From Piscirickettsiaceae bacterium (GTDB lineage: Bacteria > Pseudomonadota > Gammaproteobacteria > Nitrosococcales > Methylophagaceae), in the NCBI GenBank assembly GCA_024685995.1, contig JAIBDY010000012.1:1-52048 (forward strand): a stretch of DNA of 52,048 nt, read 5' to 3'. Of the stretch, positions 15,873 through 24,477 are shown piece by piece. The position numbers and the translations under genes are program-made. The first letter of the stretch is position 1. Each line of letters starts with the position of its first letter. The notes beneath the pieces were generated by a model. That model had not been told where the DNA came from and searched no databases. It saw nothing but the letters and a program-made list of their open reading frames with translations.

Positions 15873-15936
15873 CGGGCAAATCCTTAAATTAACTATAGGC
15901 CGTATTGTCTGACTGTCCTATCAAAAAATCAAGTTG

Positions 15937-16407
15937 TTATTTATTAAGATAAATTTGGCTTAGTTGCCGATAAATTTTTTTTGCTGGAGCTGAATGCGCT
16001 GTGAGTTCAGCTTGTCGACCAGACTGTAGATATTGAAGTGAAATAACGAGATCGGGTTGAGCTAAATAATCACCGCCTTGTTGTGGCCATTCAAACAAGC
16101 ACAATGCATCACTACCTAGGTAGTCTTCTATGCCGATATATTCTAGTTCTTCGGGATCCGATAAGCGGTATAAGTCAAAATGGTAGACCGTGCAGCTTGC
16201 CAAGTCATAGTGCTCGACGAGGGTATAGGTTGGGCTTTTGACTTTGCCAGTATGGCCAAGGGCGCTGAGCAAACCACGGCTTAAGGTGGTTTTACCGGCG
16301 CCAAGCTCGCCTAAGAGATGAATGGTGAGTGCTTGTCCATTCCACGACTGTGCTATCTCTCGTCCAAGCTGGAGTGTGGCTGCTTTATCAATAAGGTCGA
16401 TTAACAT
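15937..16407 (-). CDS. tsaE: tRNA t6A biosynthesis ATPase TsaE
   Basis: TsaE is the ATPase that works with TsaB and TsaD in threonylcarbamoylation of adenosine 37 of ANN-decoding tRNAs. The 156-aa length is standard. The Walker A motif GELGAGKTT is at about residues 33-41, with the switch region SPTYTLVEHY and the HFDLYRL motif downstream. It lies 10 bases after nnrE/nnrD and before the amidase, matching the conserved gammaproteobacterial cluster. Confidence 0.96.
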   Translation of the reverse strand: MLIDLIDKAATLQLGREIAQSWNGQALTIHLLGELGAGKTTLSRGLLSALGHTGKVKSPTYTLVEHYDLASCTVYHFDLYRLSDPEELEYIGIEDYLGSDALCLFEWPQQGGDYLAQPDLVISLQYLQSGRQAELTAHSAPAKKIYRQLSQIYLNK

Positions 16408-16417
16408 AAATGACGCT

Positions 16418-17905
16418 TTAAAAAATTAAATTGGCTAGATGTCTTAGGTGAGGCATAAGGTCCATCGCCAGCATGCCGCGCTCACCATCTTGCTCTGCTG
16501 CTTTATCACCTGCCATACCGTGTAATGTAACGCCAACACAGGCTGCATCTATCAATGGAAAACCTTGTGCTAATAGGCTACCGATGACGCCAGCAAGTAC
16601 ATCACCCATGCCGCCACTCCCCATTCCTGGGTTACCCCAAGAGGAGAGGCGTGTGGGCGGCTCGCCATTACTAATCAGGGTGCCTGATCCTTTTAAAACT
16701 GCAATACCACCATAGATTTTTTGGATTTCTTTCACGGCATTGAAACGATCCGCTTGTATTTCTTTAGAACTACAGTTGAGTAAGCGTCCTGCTTCGCCGG
16801 GGTGTGGCGTTAGAATCCAGTGCTCATGATGCTGTGGATTTTTACTCAATAGGTTGAGGGCATCGGCATCGACGACCATTGGCAGGTTGGTTTTGATCGC
16901 CTTTTCAAATAACCGTTTTCCCCAATCACTTTGCCCTAAGCCAGGGCCCACTGTGAGCGCATTGGCTTGGCGTAGTAAGGGGGCTAGATCTGCAGGATCT
17001 GCTACACCATGACACATCAATTCTGGCCGAGCGAGGTTGAGTAAAGGACCATGTGTTGTTCGGGTCGCAATGCTGGTTAAACCGGAACCAACTCTAGCGC
17101 CCGCTTCTGCCGCGATACGTGCAGCGCCAGACATGCCATGATCGCCTCCGATAATCAGTAAATGGCCATAATGACCTTTATGCCCCGTACGCTCTCGTGG
17201 TGCGAGTCTCGCACCATCTTTTTCTAAGCTGACGCGGCGTGCGACAGGGAGGCATTGTTTGTAGAGAACAGAAGGTATCTCAAGTGAATCAAAATGGGTT
17301 TTGCCAGAGTAGTTAGGGCCATCCCCCGTAAATAGGCCGAGGTTGAGGCCGATGAAGCTGAGGCTAATGGTCGCTTTGACAGCAATACCTAGTGCACTAC
17401 CGGTATCGGCATGGACGCCTGATGGAATATCTAAAGATAAAACAGGTGACCGTTTCGCTTGGTTGATTGCTTGGATAACCGTTTTGCATTCGCCCGTGAT
17501 CTCACGGTTAATCCCTGTTCCGAATAGGGCGTCAACGATGACATCGGTAGAAGGAAGCTTACCTTTGAAACGATGAATTTCAGTTCCTGTCGCGACGAGT
17601 GCGTCGCGAGCGGCGGCAGTGGTGTTGGACATTGTCGCATCATCACCGATTTGTACGACCATCACACGATAATCGTTGGCAACCGCTTGTCGTGCGAGCT
17701 CAAACCCATCACCACCATTATTACCGGTGCCGCAAAGAATTAAAATACGTTCGGCTCTGGGCCAATATTGCTTGAGTGCCGCTAGCGCCGATGCGCCCGC
17801 ACGGGTCATCAATTCGGCGGATGAAATATTGTAGTTTTCGGTCGCAATGCGTTCTAGTTCACGGGTCTGTTCAGCGGTGTATAAATCATGAGGCAGATTA
17901 AGCAT
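16418..17905 (-). CDS. nnrD: Bifunctional NAD(P)HX epimerase / ADP-dependent dehydratase
   Basis: The protein repairs hydrated NAD(P)H. The N-terminal YjeF_N domain (about residues 1-215) is the NAD(P)HX epimerase, with LCGTGNNGGDGFELAR and LFGTGINREITG. The C-terminal carbohydrate-kinase-like domain (about 225-495) is the ADP-dependent dehydratase, with GHYGHLLIIGGDHGMSGAA, GPGLGQSDWG and the nucleotide motif NPGMGSGGMGDVLAG. The 495-aa length suits the fused form. It is the first gene of the minus-strand cluster leading to mutL and is divergent from queG. Confidence 0.95.
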   Translation of the reverse strand: MLNLPHDLYTAEQTRELERIATENYNISSAELMTRAGASALAALKQYWPRAERILILCGTGNNGGDGFELARQAVANDYRVMVVQIGDDATMSNTTAAARDALVATGTEIHRFKGKLPSTDVIVDALFGTGINREITGECKTVIQAINQAKRSPVLSLDIPSGVHADTGSALGIAVKATISLSFIGLNLGLFTGDGPNYSGKTHFDSLEIPSVLYKQCLPVARRVSLEKDGARLAPRERTGHKGHYGHLLIIGGDHGMSGAARIAAEAGARVGSGLTSIATRTTHGPLLNLARPELMCHGVADPADLAPLLRQANALTVGPGLGQSDWGKRLFEKAIKTNLPMVVDADALNLLSKNPQHHEHWILTPHPGEAGRLLNCSSKEIQADRFNAVKEIQKIYGGIAVLKGSGTLISNGEPPTRLSSWGNPGMGSGGMGDVLAGVIGSLLAQGFPLIDAACVGVTLHGMAGDKAAEQDGERGMLAMDLMPHLRHLANLIF

Positions 17906-17973
17906 GCAATGGTATCCAATTTGGGTTGTTCAGTCGGATGATGGGTTAAGGGAACTCTGCCGAGAGTTAGCCA

Positions 17974-18002
17974 TGTTTATCCTTTAATCTAATGACTATA
18001 AT
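17974..18002 (+). promoter_or_regulatory. Putative promoter of queG
   Basis: A perfect -10 TATAAT (17997-18002) has TGTTTA 17 bases upstream (17974-17979). It overlaps the first possible queG ATG (17992), so that ATG cannot be used from this promoter. Confidence 0.5.
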
Positions 18003-18009
18003 AGCCTGT

Positions 18010-19107
18010 ATGAAGGAAATAAATACAGCCGACACAATGGAACAGCTTCTTGAACGCGCCCAAAAATGGGCTCGCGAGTTAGGTTTTCAACAATTAGGCG
18101 TGAGCGATATTGATTTGAAAACGGCCGAACTGGATTTGCAGTCTTGGTTGGCTCAACACTTTCATGGCGAAATGGATTATATGGCCAAACATGGTGTTAA
18201 ACGCACAAAACCAGAGCTGTTGGTGCCAGGCACCATTCGCGTGATGACGGTGAGGATGGATTATTGGCCAGAACAATCAGCAGAACCGTGGGCGGTGTTA
18301 AATGATGACAAAAAGGGCTTTATTTCACGCTATGCTTTGGGACGTGACTATCATAAATTAATGCGAAAGCGGCTGTCTAAACTGGCTCAAAAAATCGCAT
18401 CTCAAGTGGGTGATACGACCTATCGTGTTTTTTGTGATAGTGCACCGGTGATGGAAAAGGCTTTGGCTCAGAAATCGGGTATTGGCTGGCAAGGTAAGCA
18501 CAGTAATATTTTGAACCGAGAGCACGGTTCCTATTTTTTCTTGGGCGAGATTTATACCGACTTGCCGTTACCGGTTACCGCACCGACATCAGAACATTGT
18601 GGATCCTGTACGGCGTGTATTGATGTTTGTCCAACGCAAGCGATTGTTGCGCCTTATCAAGTGGATGCCCGGCGCTGTATTTCATATCTCACGATTGAAT
18701 TAAAAGGAGCTATTCCACTGGCATTGCGGCCAATGATGGGTAATCGCATTTATGGTTGTGATGATTGCCAGTTAGTGTGTCCATGGAATAAGTTTGCACA
18801 ATCAACGGTGGAGTCAGATTATTTGCCTCGGCACGATCTCGACTCACCACAGTTATTGGACTTGTTTGCTTGGGATGAAAGCTTGTTTTTATCTCGCTTT
18901 GAGGGCAGCCCTATTCGGCGGATTGGTTATGAGTCGTGGTTGCGTAATATTGCGGTGGCGTTGGGAAATGCGGTAAGTTCACCAGAGACTGTCGCAGCCT
19001 TACAAGCTAAGTTAGAAGATACGTCAGATTTAGTTAAAGAGCATGTGCAGTGGGCATTGGAACAACAGTTAACAAAGGCATCATTGAGTACAAATGACCC
19101 CAAATAA
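18010..19107 (+). CDS. queG: Epoxyqueuosine reductase QueG
   Basis: QueG performs the last step of queuosine synthesis, reducing epoxyqueuosine in tRNA with cobalamin and two [4Fe-4S] clusters. The DUF1730 domain contains FCDSAPVMEKALAQKSGIGW with the catalytic Asp. The cluster motifs are CGSCTACIDVCPTQAI and CDDCQLVCPWNKF. A HEAT-like tail follows. The frame opens at 17992, but that ATG overlaps a TATAAT; ATG 18010 gives an N-terminus closest in length to E. coli QueG (365 aa). ATG 18037 is also possible. The end overlaps the phosphatase gene by 14 bases. Confidence 0.95.
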   Translation: MKEINTADTMEQLLERAQKWARELGFQQLGVSDIDLKTAELDLQSWLAQHFHGEMDYMAKHGVKRTKPELLVPGTIRVMTVRMDYWPEQSAEPWAVLNDDKKGFISRYALGRDYHKLMRKRLSKLAQKIASQVGDTTYRVFCDSAPVMEKALAQKSGIGWQGKHSNILNREHGSYFFLGEIYTDLPLPVTAPTSEHCGSCTACIDVCPTQAIVAPYQVDARRCISYLTIELKGAIPLALRPMMGNRIYGCDDCQLVCPWNKFAQSTVESDYLPRHDLDSPQLLDLFAWDESLFLSRFEGSPIRRIGYESWLRNIAVALGNAVSSPETVAALQAKLEDTSDLVKEHVQWALEQQLTKASLSTNDPK

Positions 19108-20998
19108 GCAACTCACCATTCAGGATTTGATTGCAGCACGGCTCTCGCGTCGTCAAGTGTTGCAGTATGGCATCGGTGGATTGGCGGCAGCGCTATTCCC
19201 CCTTTCGGCCTGTCAGCGACAATTGAATCGACCCTTATTAGGGTTTGAAGGCATTGCTATTGCCGATCTGACGGATAACGTCGTTGTGCCTTCGGGTTAT
19301 CGTGCTCAGGTATTTTACCGCTGGGGCGATCCCATTTCCGACGGGCCAACATTTAAGATGGACGCGAGTAATACGGCTAAAGATCAATTGGTCCAGGCAG
19401 GCATGCATCATGATGCCTTGCATTTTTTCCCACTGCCTAATGAAGCTACGCAGTCAGCGCATGGTTTATTGGTGATGAATCATGAGTATATTGATGCGCA
19501 GATTCTACATGCCGATGGTGGTATTTTTGATTCACCTGAAAATTATACGGCTGAAAAAACGCGTAAAGAGCAGTACGCCCACGGTATTTCGGTGATTGAA
19601 GTGATTTCACGCAATGGGCAGTGGCAGATTGTTCGGCCTTCGTTGTTGGCTCGACGAATAACAGCCAGAACGCCGATGGCAGTGTCTGGGCCTGTGGCAG
19701 GCAGTGTTTATCTTAAAACAGCAATGGATCCGCTAGGCCAAGAAATTTTAGGAACGCTTAATAATTGTGCCAATGGCAAAACCCCGTGGGGCACGTATTT
19801 AAGCTGTGAAGAAAATTTTCAGAATTATTTCGAGCTGACTGATAGTGATGATGCGAGTGAGCGACAGCAAGCGGCTTGGGAACGTTATCGGATTAAACGG
19901 AGTTATTATGGTTGGCATGAGCATGATGCACGCTTTCATGTTGATTTTCATCCTAACGAAGTGAATCGTTTCGGTTGGGTGATTGAATTTGACCCCTATC
20001 ACCCAGGCAGTCAGCCGATAAAACGTTCTGCATTGGGGCGTTTTTCACATGAAAACGTGGCGCATAAGCTTGCCAAAGATGGACGAGTGGCATTTTATTC
20101 TGGTGACGATGCGAAGTTTGAATATGTCTATAAGTTCATCACACGGGATGCTTGGGATGGGTCCCAAGGCCCGCAACATGGTCAGTTGCTAGATCACGGT
20201 GTGCTACACGTTGCACGCTTTAATGATAATGGCACCGGTGAGTGGTTCCCTTTAGTGTATGGGCAAGATGAGCTGACCGAGGAACATGGCTTTGAGAGTC
20301 AAGCGGACGTGCTGGTGCATGCACGACTAGCGGCCGATGTGGTGGGCGCCACACCGATGGACCGACCGGAATGGGTGACAGTGCAGCCAGAAACGGGTGA
20401 GGTGTTTATTTCGATGACCAATAATACGAAGCGAGGCGAGGGTGCTGTGGCGTCGAGAGATGCGGCAAACCCTCGAAATGATAATCAGTTTGGCCATATT
20501 CTGACATTACGCGAAGCGGATGCTTCGGTGCTGAAATTTGATTGGGAGGTATTGGCCTTAGCTGGCAGCGAGGCGCAGGGTGGCACAGTTAAAGGAGATC
20601 TTTATGCTAACCCAGACGGCTTGATGATTGATATGCGGGGCGTCTTGTGGGTGCAAACTGATATGAGCGACTCGGTATTGAATGAGGGCGAGTTTACCCA
20701 GTTTGGTAATAATCAAATGTTGGCGATCGATCCTGCGACGGGTGAGACGCGGCGGTTTTTAACTGGGCCCGTGGGGTGTGAAGTGACTGGGGTGGCCATG
20801 ACGCCTGATCTACGGACGATGTGGGTCAACATTCAGCACCCAGGTGATGTCCCTAAAGGCCTTGCAAAACGAGGCGTGAAAAAAACTCCCGACCAGCCCA
20901 ATGCAGCGAGCAATTGGCCAGACCATGCTGTTAATGGTCGGCCGCGTTCTGCGACAGTCCTGATTACCAAAAATGATGGCGGAGTGATCGGGACTTGA
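19094..20998 (+). CDS. PhoX/DUF839-family exported lipoprotein, putative phosphatase
   Basis: PhoX-type enzymes are calcium/iron-dependent phosphatases exported by the Tat route. The N-terminus has a twin-arginine signal (LSRRQVLQYG, arginines 19-20), a hydrophobic stretch and a lipobox-like LSAC with Cys40, so it may be lipid-anchored. The 634-aa length and motifs are typical of the DUF839 family: LPNEATQSAHGLLVMNHEY, TPWGTYLSCEENFQNYF, GRFSHENVAH, KFEYVYKFI and NPDGLMIDMRGVLWVQTD. The enzymatic activity is inferred from the family only. It overlaps queG by 14 bases and ends 2 bases from the convergent orn gene. Confidence 0.9.
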   Translation: MTPNKQLTIQDLIAARLSRRQVLQYGIGGLAAALFPLSACQRQLNRPLLGFEGIAIADLTDNVVVPSGYRAQVFYRWGDPISDGPTFKMDASNTAKDQLVQAGMHHDALHFFPLPNEATQSAHGLLVMNHEYIDAQILHADGGIFDSPENYTAEKTRKEQYAHGISVIEVISRNGQWQIVRPSLLARRITARTPMAVSGPVAGSVYLKTAMDPLGQEILGTLNNCANGKTPWGTYLSCEENFQNYFELTDSDDASERQQAAWERYRIKRSYYGWHEHDARFHVDFHPNEVNRFGWVIEFDPYHPGSQPIKRSALGRFSHENVAHKLAKDGRVAFYSGDDAKFEYVYKFITRDAWDGSQGPQHGQLLDHGVLHVARFNDNGTGEWFPLVYGQDELTEEHGFESQADVLVHARLAADVVGATPMDRPEWVTVQPETGEVFISMTNNTKRGEGAVASRDAANPRNDNQFGHILTLREADASVLKFDWEVLALAGSEAQGGTVKGDLYANPDGLMIDMRGVLWVQTDMSDSVLNEGEFTQFGNNQMLAIDPATGETRRFLTGPVGCEVTGVAMTPDLRTMWVNIQHPGDVPKGLAKRGVKKTPDQPNAASNWPDHAVNGRPRSATVLITKNDGGVIGT

Positions 20999-21000
20999 GC

Positions 21001-21552
21001 TTATTCAGGAAGCTTAATGAAGTGCTCGCGGTAATGTTGTAATTCTCGGATGGAGTCTTTGATATCGTCCATCGCAAGATGTGATGATTTCTTCTTAAAG
21101 CTTTTTTCGACTTTCGGCGCCCAGCGTTTTGCCAACTCTTTCAGAGAGCTGACATCTAAATTTCTGTAGTGAAAATAGGCTTCGAGTTGCGGCATGATAC
21201 GCGCCATAAAGCGACGATCTTGGCAAATACTATTGCCACACATTGGGGATACACCCGCTGGGACGTATTGCTCAAGAAAAGCAATAGTTTGGCGTTCAGC
21301 TTCCGCTTCGTTGATGACACTCTTCTTCACGCGCTCGGTCAAGCCCGACCCGCCATGTTGGCGCGTGTTCCATTCGTCCATTGCGGCTAATGCTTCATCG
21401 GGTTGATGAATCGCGATAATAGGGCCTTCAGCTAAAATATTCAGTTCGCCATCGGTAACGATAGTGGCTATTTCGATAATGCCGTCATTATTGGTATCTA
21501 ATCCGGTCATTTCGAGGTCGATCCAGATGAGGTTTTTTTTGCTTTTAGCCAT
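21001..21552 (-). CDS. orn: Oligoribonuclease Orn
   Basis: Orn is the 3'-5' exoribonuclease that degrades dinucleotides, including pGpG from c-di-GMP breakdown. The 183-aa length and DEDDh motifs are canonical: [10 protein letters not shown] (Exo I), [24 protein letters not shown] (Exo II region, in two parts) and [20 protein letters not shown] (Exo III region). It is divergent from the M48 peptidase gene and convergent with the PhoX-like gene, so it is likely monocistronic. Confidence 0.97.
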   Translation of the reverse strand: MAKSKKNLIWIDLEMTGLDTNNDGIIEIATIVTDGELNILAEGPIIAIHQPDEALAAMDEWNTRQHGGSGLTERVKKSVINEAEAERQTIAFLEQYVPAGVSPMCGNSICQDRRFMARIMPQLEAYFHYRNLDVSSLKELAKRWAPKVEKSFKKKSSHLAMDDIKDSIRELQHYREHFIKLPE

Positions 21553-21657
21553 GATAAATATCTTATATTAATGCGGAGGGAGTGAACTTCTTGCCAGAGA
21601 TTGTATCAAACGCTAAGCTGATTAGCATGGATATGATTTTTATGGGCCGCAGAGAGT

Positions 21658-22905
21658 ATGAATGAGTTTAGTGTAATTTTTATTGCCGCATTGGTTTTGA
21701 TGACCCTGGTGGAGCTTTGGTTATCTCTACGGCAGTCTCGCTATGTGGCCGCACATCGCCATGCCGTGCCCGAGGCATTTAAAGCCCAGATTAAACTGAC
21801 CGACCACCAAAAAGCGGCGGACTATACCGAGGCAAAAGGTAAACTGAATCGCTTGGAAGGCATGTTTGGGATGCTGGTCTTGTTGATGTGGACGGTCGGC
21901 GGCGGTTTAGCTTTATTATCGGGGTTATGGCAAGGCTTGCCTTGGCCGGAAATGGCGATAGGGATTGTTTTTATCTTGAGCTTCTTTGTACTGAGCTCGT
22001 TGATAGATTTGCCTTTTTCTCTTTATCGTACCTTTGTATTAGAAGAAAAATTTGGCTTTAACAAAAGTAGTTTGGGCTTGTTTTTATCAGATTTGGCCAA
22101 GCAGACGCTGTTGTTGATGATTATCGGAGCTCCTTTGTTATGGGGTGCTTTATGGTTAATGGGCAGTGCGGGTGAGTATTGGTGGTTGTACCTTTGGGCC
22201 GCGTGGATGGGGTTCACGTTATTGATGATGTGGGCGTATCCTGCGTTTATCGCGCCGATTTTTAATAAATTCTCACCCTTGGAAGACGTGCAATTAAAAT
22301 CGCGCGTCGAAGATTTATTATCGCGTTGTGGTTTTAAAAGCCAAGGTATTTTTGTGATGGATGGCTCTCGTCGATCGGGACACGGCAATGCCTACTTTAC
22401 CGGCCTAGGTAGCAATAAGCGGATTGTGTTTTTTGATACGTTGTTGAAAACCTTAAATCCAGAACAGATTGAAGCGGTATTGGCGCATGAGTTGGGGCAT
22501 TTTCGCCGTAAGCATGTGATCAAGAATATGGGGGTTATGGCCATACTAAGTCTAATCAGTTTGGCATTACTGGGTTGGGCGGCTGCAGAACCTTGGTTTT
22601 ATCAAGGCTTAGGTGTGACGACGCAAAGTCATGCGATGGCGTTGGTGTTATTTATGCTGGTCATCCCTGTGTTTGGTTTTTTCTTGCACCCGCTGATGAC
22701 GGCGATGTCACGAAAATATGAGTATGAGGCTGATGATTATGCTGCCTCAGTGTCGAGTGGCGAGCATTTGATTGGTGCCTTGGTCGCTTTGTATCAAGAA
22801 AACGCCAGCACGTTAACGCCCGATCCTCTGGTGTCGGCTATTTATGACTCTCATCCGCCTGCCACCTTGCGTGTCGCCCACTTGGAAGCGAAAGCGGCGT
22901 CATGA
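21658..22905 (+). CDS. M48 family (Ste24-like) membrane metalloprotease
   Basis: This 415-aa integral membrane zinc protease resembles the CAAX/Ste24 group. The zinc site is HELGH at 277-281 (VLAHELGHFRRKH), with a downstream Glu in YEYEADDYA near residue 360. Other family marks are the N-terminal DUF/peptidase_M48_N segment (DLPFSLYRTFVLEEKFGFNK, about 117-136) and several hydrophobic helices before and after the active site. In bacteria lacking prenylated proteins the substrates are unknown; membrane-protein quality control is a common suggestion. The end overlaps the cytochrome gene by 4 bases. Confidence 0.93.
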   Translation: MNEFSVIFIAALVLMTLVELWLSLRQSRYVAAHRHAVPEAFKAQIKLTDHQKAADYTEAKGKLNRLEGMFGMLVLLMWTVGGGLALLSGLWQGLPWPEMAIGIVFILSFFVLSSLIDLPFSLYRTFVLEEKFGFNKSSLGLFLSDLAKQTLLLMIIGAPLLWGALWLMGSAGEYWWLYLWAAWMGFTLLMMWAYPAFIAPIFNKFSPLEDVQLKSRVEDLLSRCGFKSQGIFVMDGSRRSGHGNAYFTGLGSNKRIVFFDTLLKTLNPEQIEAVLAHELGHFRRKHVIKNMGVMAILSLISLALLGWAAAEPWFYQGLGVTTQSHAMALVLFMLVIPVFGFFLHPLMTAMSRKYEYEADDYAASVSSGEHLIGALVALYQENASTLTPDPLVSAIYDSHPPATLRVAHLEAKAAS

Positions 22906-23183
22906 AAGCTCTCTTGATTAGCGCTGTGTTATTGACCTTTGCTGGCAATGCGATGGCAAATGGCAAAATATTACACGATCAATCCTGTCTGCAGTGCCAT
23001 GCTGCACTGATGGTCGGCAAAGCCAATATGATTTATAGCCGTAACGATAGGAAAGTGAATAGTCTAGGCCGCTTAGAAAACCAAGTGGCAGGCTGCGCCG
23101 TGGCTGCTGGAGTGGACTGGCAGGCGTTACAAATACAGCAGGTTGTCGACTATTTAGCGACGACTTTCTATCGTTTTAAGTAG
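22902..23183 (+). CDS. Small periplasmic monohaem c-type cytochrome
   Basis: The 93-aa protein has a clear signal peptide (residues 1-19, ending AMA) and one haem-binding CLQCH at 29-33. The rest is short (CAVAAGVDWQALQIQQVVDYL). The axial methionine is not obvious; Met37 and Met43 are close to the haem motif and no late Met is present, so the sixth ligand is uncertain. ATG 22902 overlaps the M48 peptidase stop, so the two are co-translated. The electron partner is unknown. Confidence 0.88.
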   Translation: MKALLISAVLLTFAGNAMANGKILHDQSCLQCHAALMVGKANMIYSRNDRKVNSLGRLENQVAGCAVAAGVDWQALQIQQVVDYLATTFYRFK

Positions 23184-23188
23184 CGGGT

Positions 23189-24226
23189 TTAATTGACTTT
23201 GACTTGGTTGCGACCGTTACTTTTAGCGAGGTATAAAGCTTGATCGGCACGATTAAGGAAGCTGTTTGCGGTATCTCCTGCCAGCAAAAAACTGATACCA
23301 ATAGAGACTGTGACTGGGTCAATGTCAGTATTGTCTTTTTTATGTTTTAGGCGACTTTCCGATAATTCTATTCTGATTTTATTGGCGAGATCGATGGTAT
23401 CAACCATCGATTGTTCTAATACGATCATGACCATTTCTTCGCCGCCAAAACGCGCGGCAATATGCTTGTCACCAGCATATTTGAGCAGCAAGCCTGAAAA
23501 AAACTGTAACACTTTATCGCCCACGAGATGGCCCAAGCTGTCGTTCAAATCTTTAAAATGATCTAGGTCAAACATCACGATACCGGTGTTGTGACTTTGC
23601 TGCTGACAGACGCGTTCTAGTTCTTGATCAAAACTGCGTCTATTGAGTAAGCCCGTTAAACCGTCGATTCTTGAAATTTCTTTGACGGCTTCAAGTTCTG
23701 ATTTTAGAAGTTGAATTTCACTGGACGACTTTTCTAACTCAGCTTTCAGGTTTTGGCTGGTAGTGGTGAGTGTTTCTGTATTGACTAAGATGCTGGAAAT
23801 GATTGCCTTTAATTCTTTGATGTCAGCGTAATTGCTTAAGCTGTCTTGCGTTCCCGTTAAGTCGGATGCACAGGCGGTGGCGGTGGTTTCGACTTGGTTG
23901 ATATGAGACAAGGTGTCATTGACGATTTTAGAAAGCCCTTTATTGGCAAGCTCAAGTCTATCGGGCATGTCGAATAAGACATATTTTTCATATAATGTTT
24001 GGATGAGCTCGGTTGTGATTGGTAACTTGTTTTGGAGTTGCAGGTCGAGCGTTCTTTTGAGCTGTTCATTATCACCGGAAACATATTCATACCAGACGGC
24101 ATAATTAACCGGGTTAACGGGGGTTTTGTGTTTGTTGATCAGCGGAATAATTTGTCTTAAGTGTTCAGATGCTTTTTGTGCGTCGTCTTGCGTATAGGCG
24201 GGGGGGAATGACCTTTTTCCGGACAT
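23189..24226 (-). CDS. Diguanylate cyclase (GGDEF)
   Basis: This 345-aa cytoplasmic protein makes c-di-GMP. The C-terminal GGDEF domain (about residues 180-345) contains RIDGLTGLLNRRSFDQ and an active-type GGEEM at 261-265. No RxxD inhibitory site precedes it (the residues are KHIAARF). The N-terminal 180 residues are helical without transmembrane segments and include a coiled-coil stretch (about 140-182) leading into the catalytic domain. They may be a sensory or dimerisation module that I cannot name. It ends 6 bases from the convergent cytochrome gene and has its own start region, so it is probably a single-gene unit. Confidence 0.92.
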   Translation of the reverse strand: MSGKRSFPPAYTQDDAQKASEHLRQIIPLINKHKTPVNPVNYAVWYEYVSGDNEQLKRTLDLQLQNKLPITTELIQTLYEKYVLFDMPDRLELANKGLSKIVNDTLSHINQVETTATACASDLTGTQDSLSNYADIKELKAIISSILVNTETLTTTSQNLKAELEKSSSEIQLLKSELEAVKEISRIDGLTGLLNRRSFDQELERVCQQQSHNTGIVMFDLDHFKDLNDSLGHLVGDKVLQFFSGLLLKYAGDKHIAARFGGEEMVMIVLEQSMVDTIDLANKIRIELSESRLKHKKDNTDIDPVTVSIGISFLLAGDTANSFLNRADQALYLAKSNGRNQVKVN

Positions 24227-24477
24227 ATTGCCGTATCCTTATAAAACTTAATGGCTAGTTACTTCCGTGCTCTATGCTAGTTATAGGCATTCCCTTGAGA
24301 TTGGCTATCGTACTATTTTGTTGAATAGATGTCAGCCATTGTTTATGGCAAAATGGGGATACTGCACGACGGGTGAGAAAATCATCAGTATCGATATGAT
24401 AGTTATGGCTGGTTTTATACCCGCGACAGCTGTCGCTTCTGTGCAGCGATAGTCTTCACCCTTAATATAGCGTTTCG
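24227..24477. other. Intergenic gap between two minus-strand genes
   Basis: About 250 bases separate the diguanylate cyclase start from the acyltransferase stop. A 61-codon plus-strand frame (24267-24452) is present but lacks a ribosome-binding site and protein-like composition. I see no RNA gene or clear terminator. Confidence 0.5.

Noticed and set aside
24267-24452. 61-codon plus-strand frame in an intergenic gap
   Set aside because: No Shine-Dalgarno and no family-like pattern.
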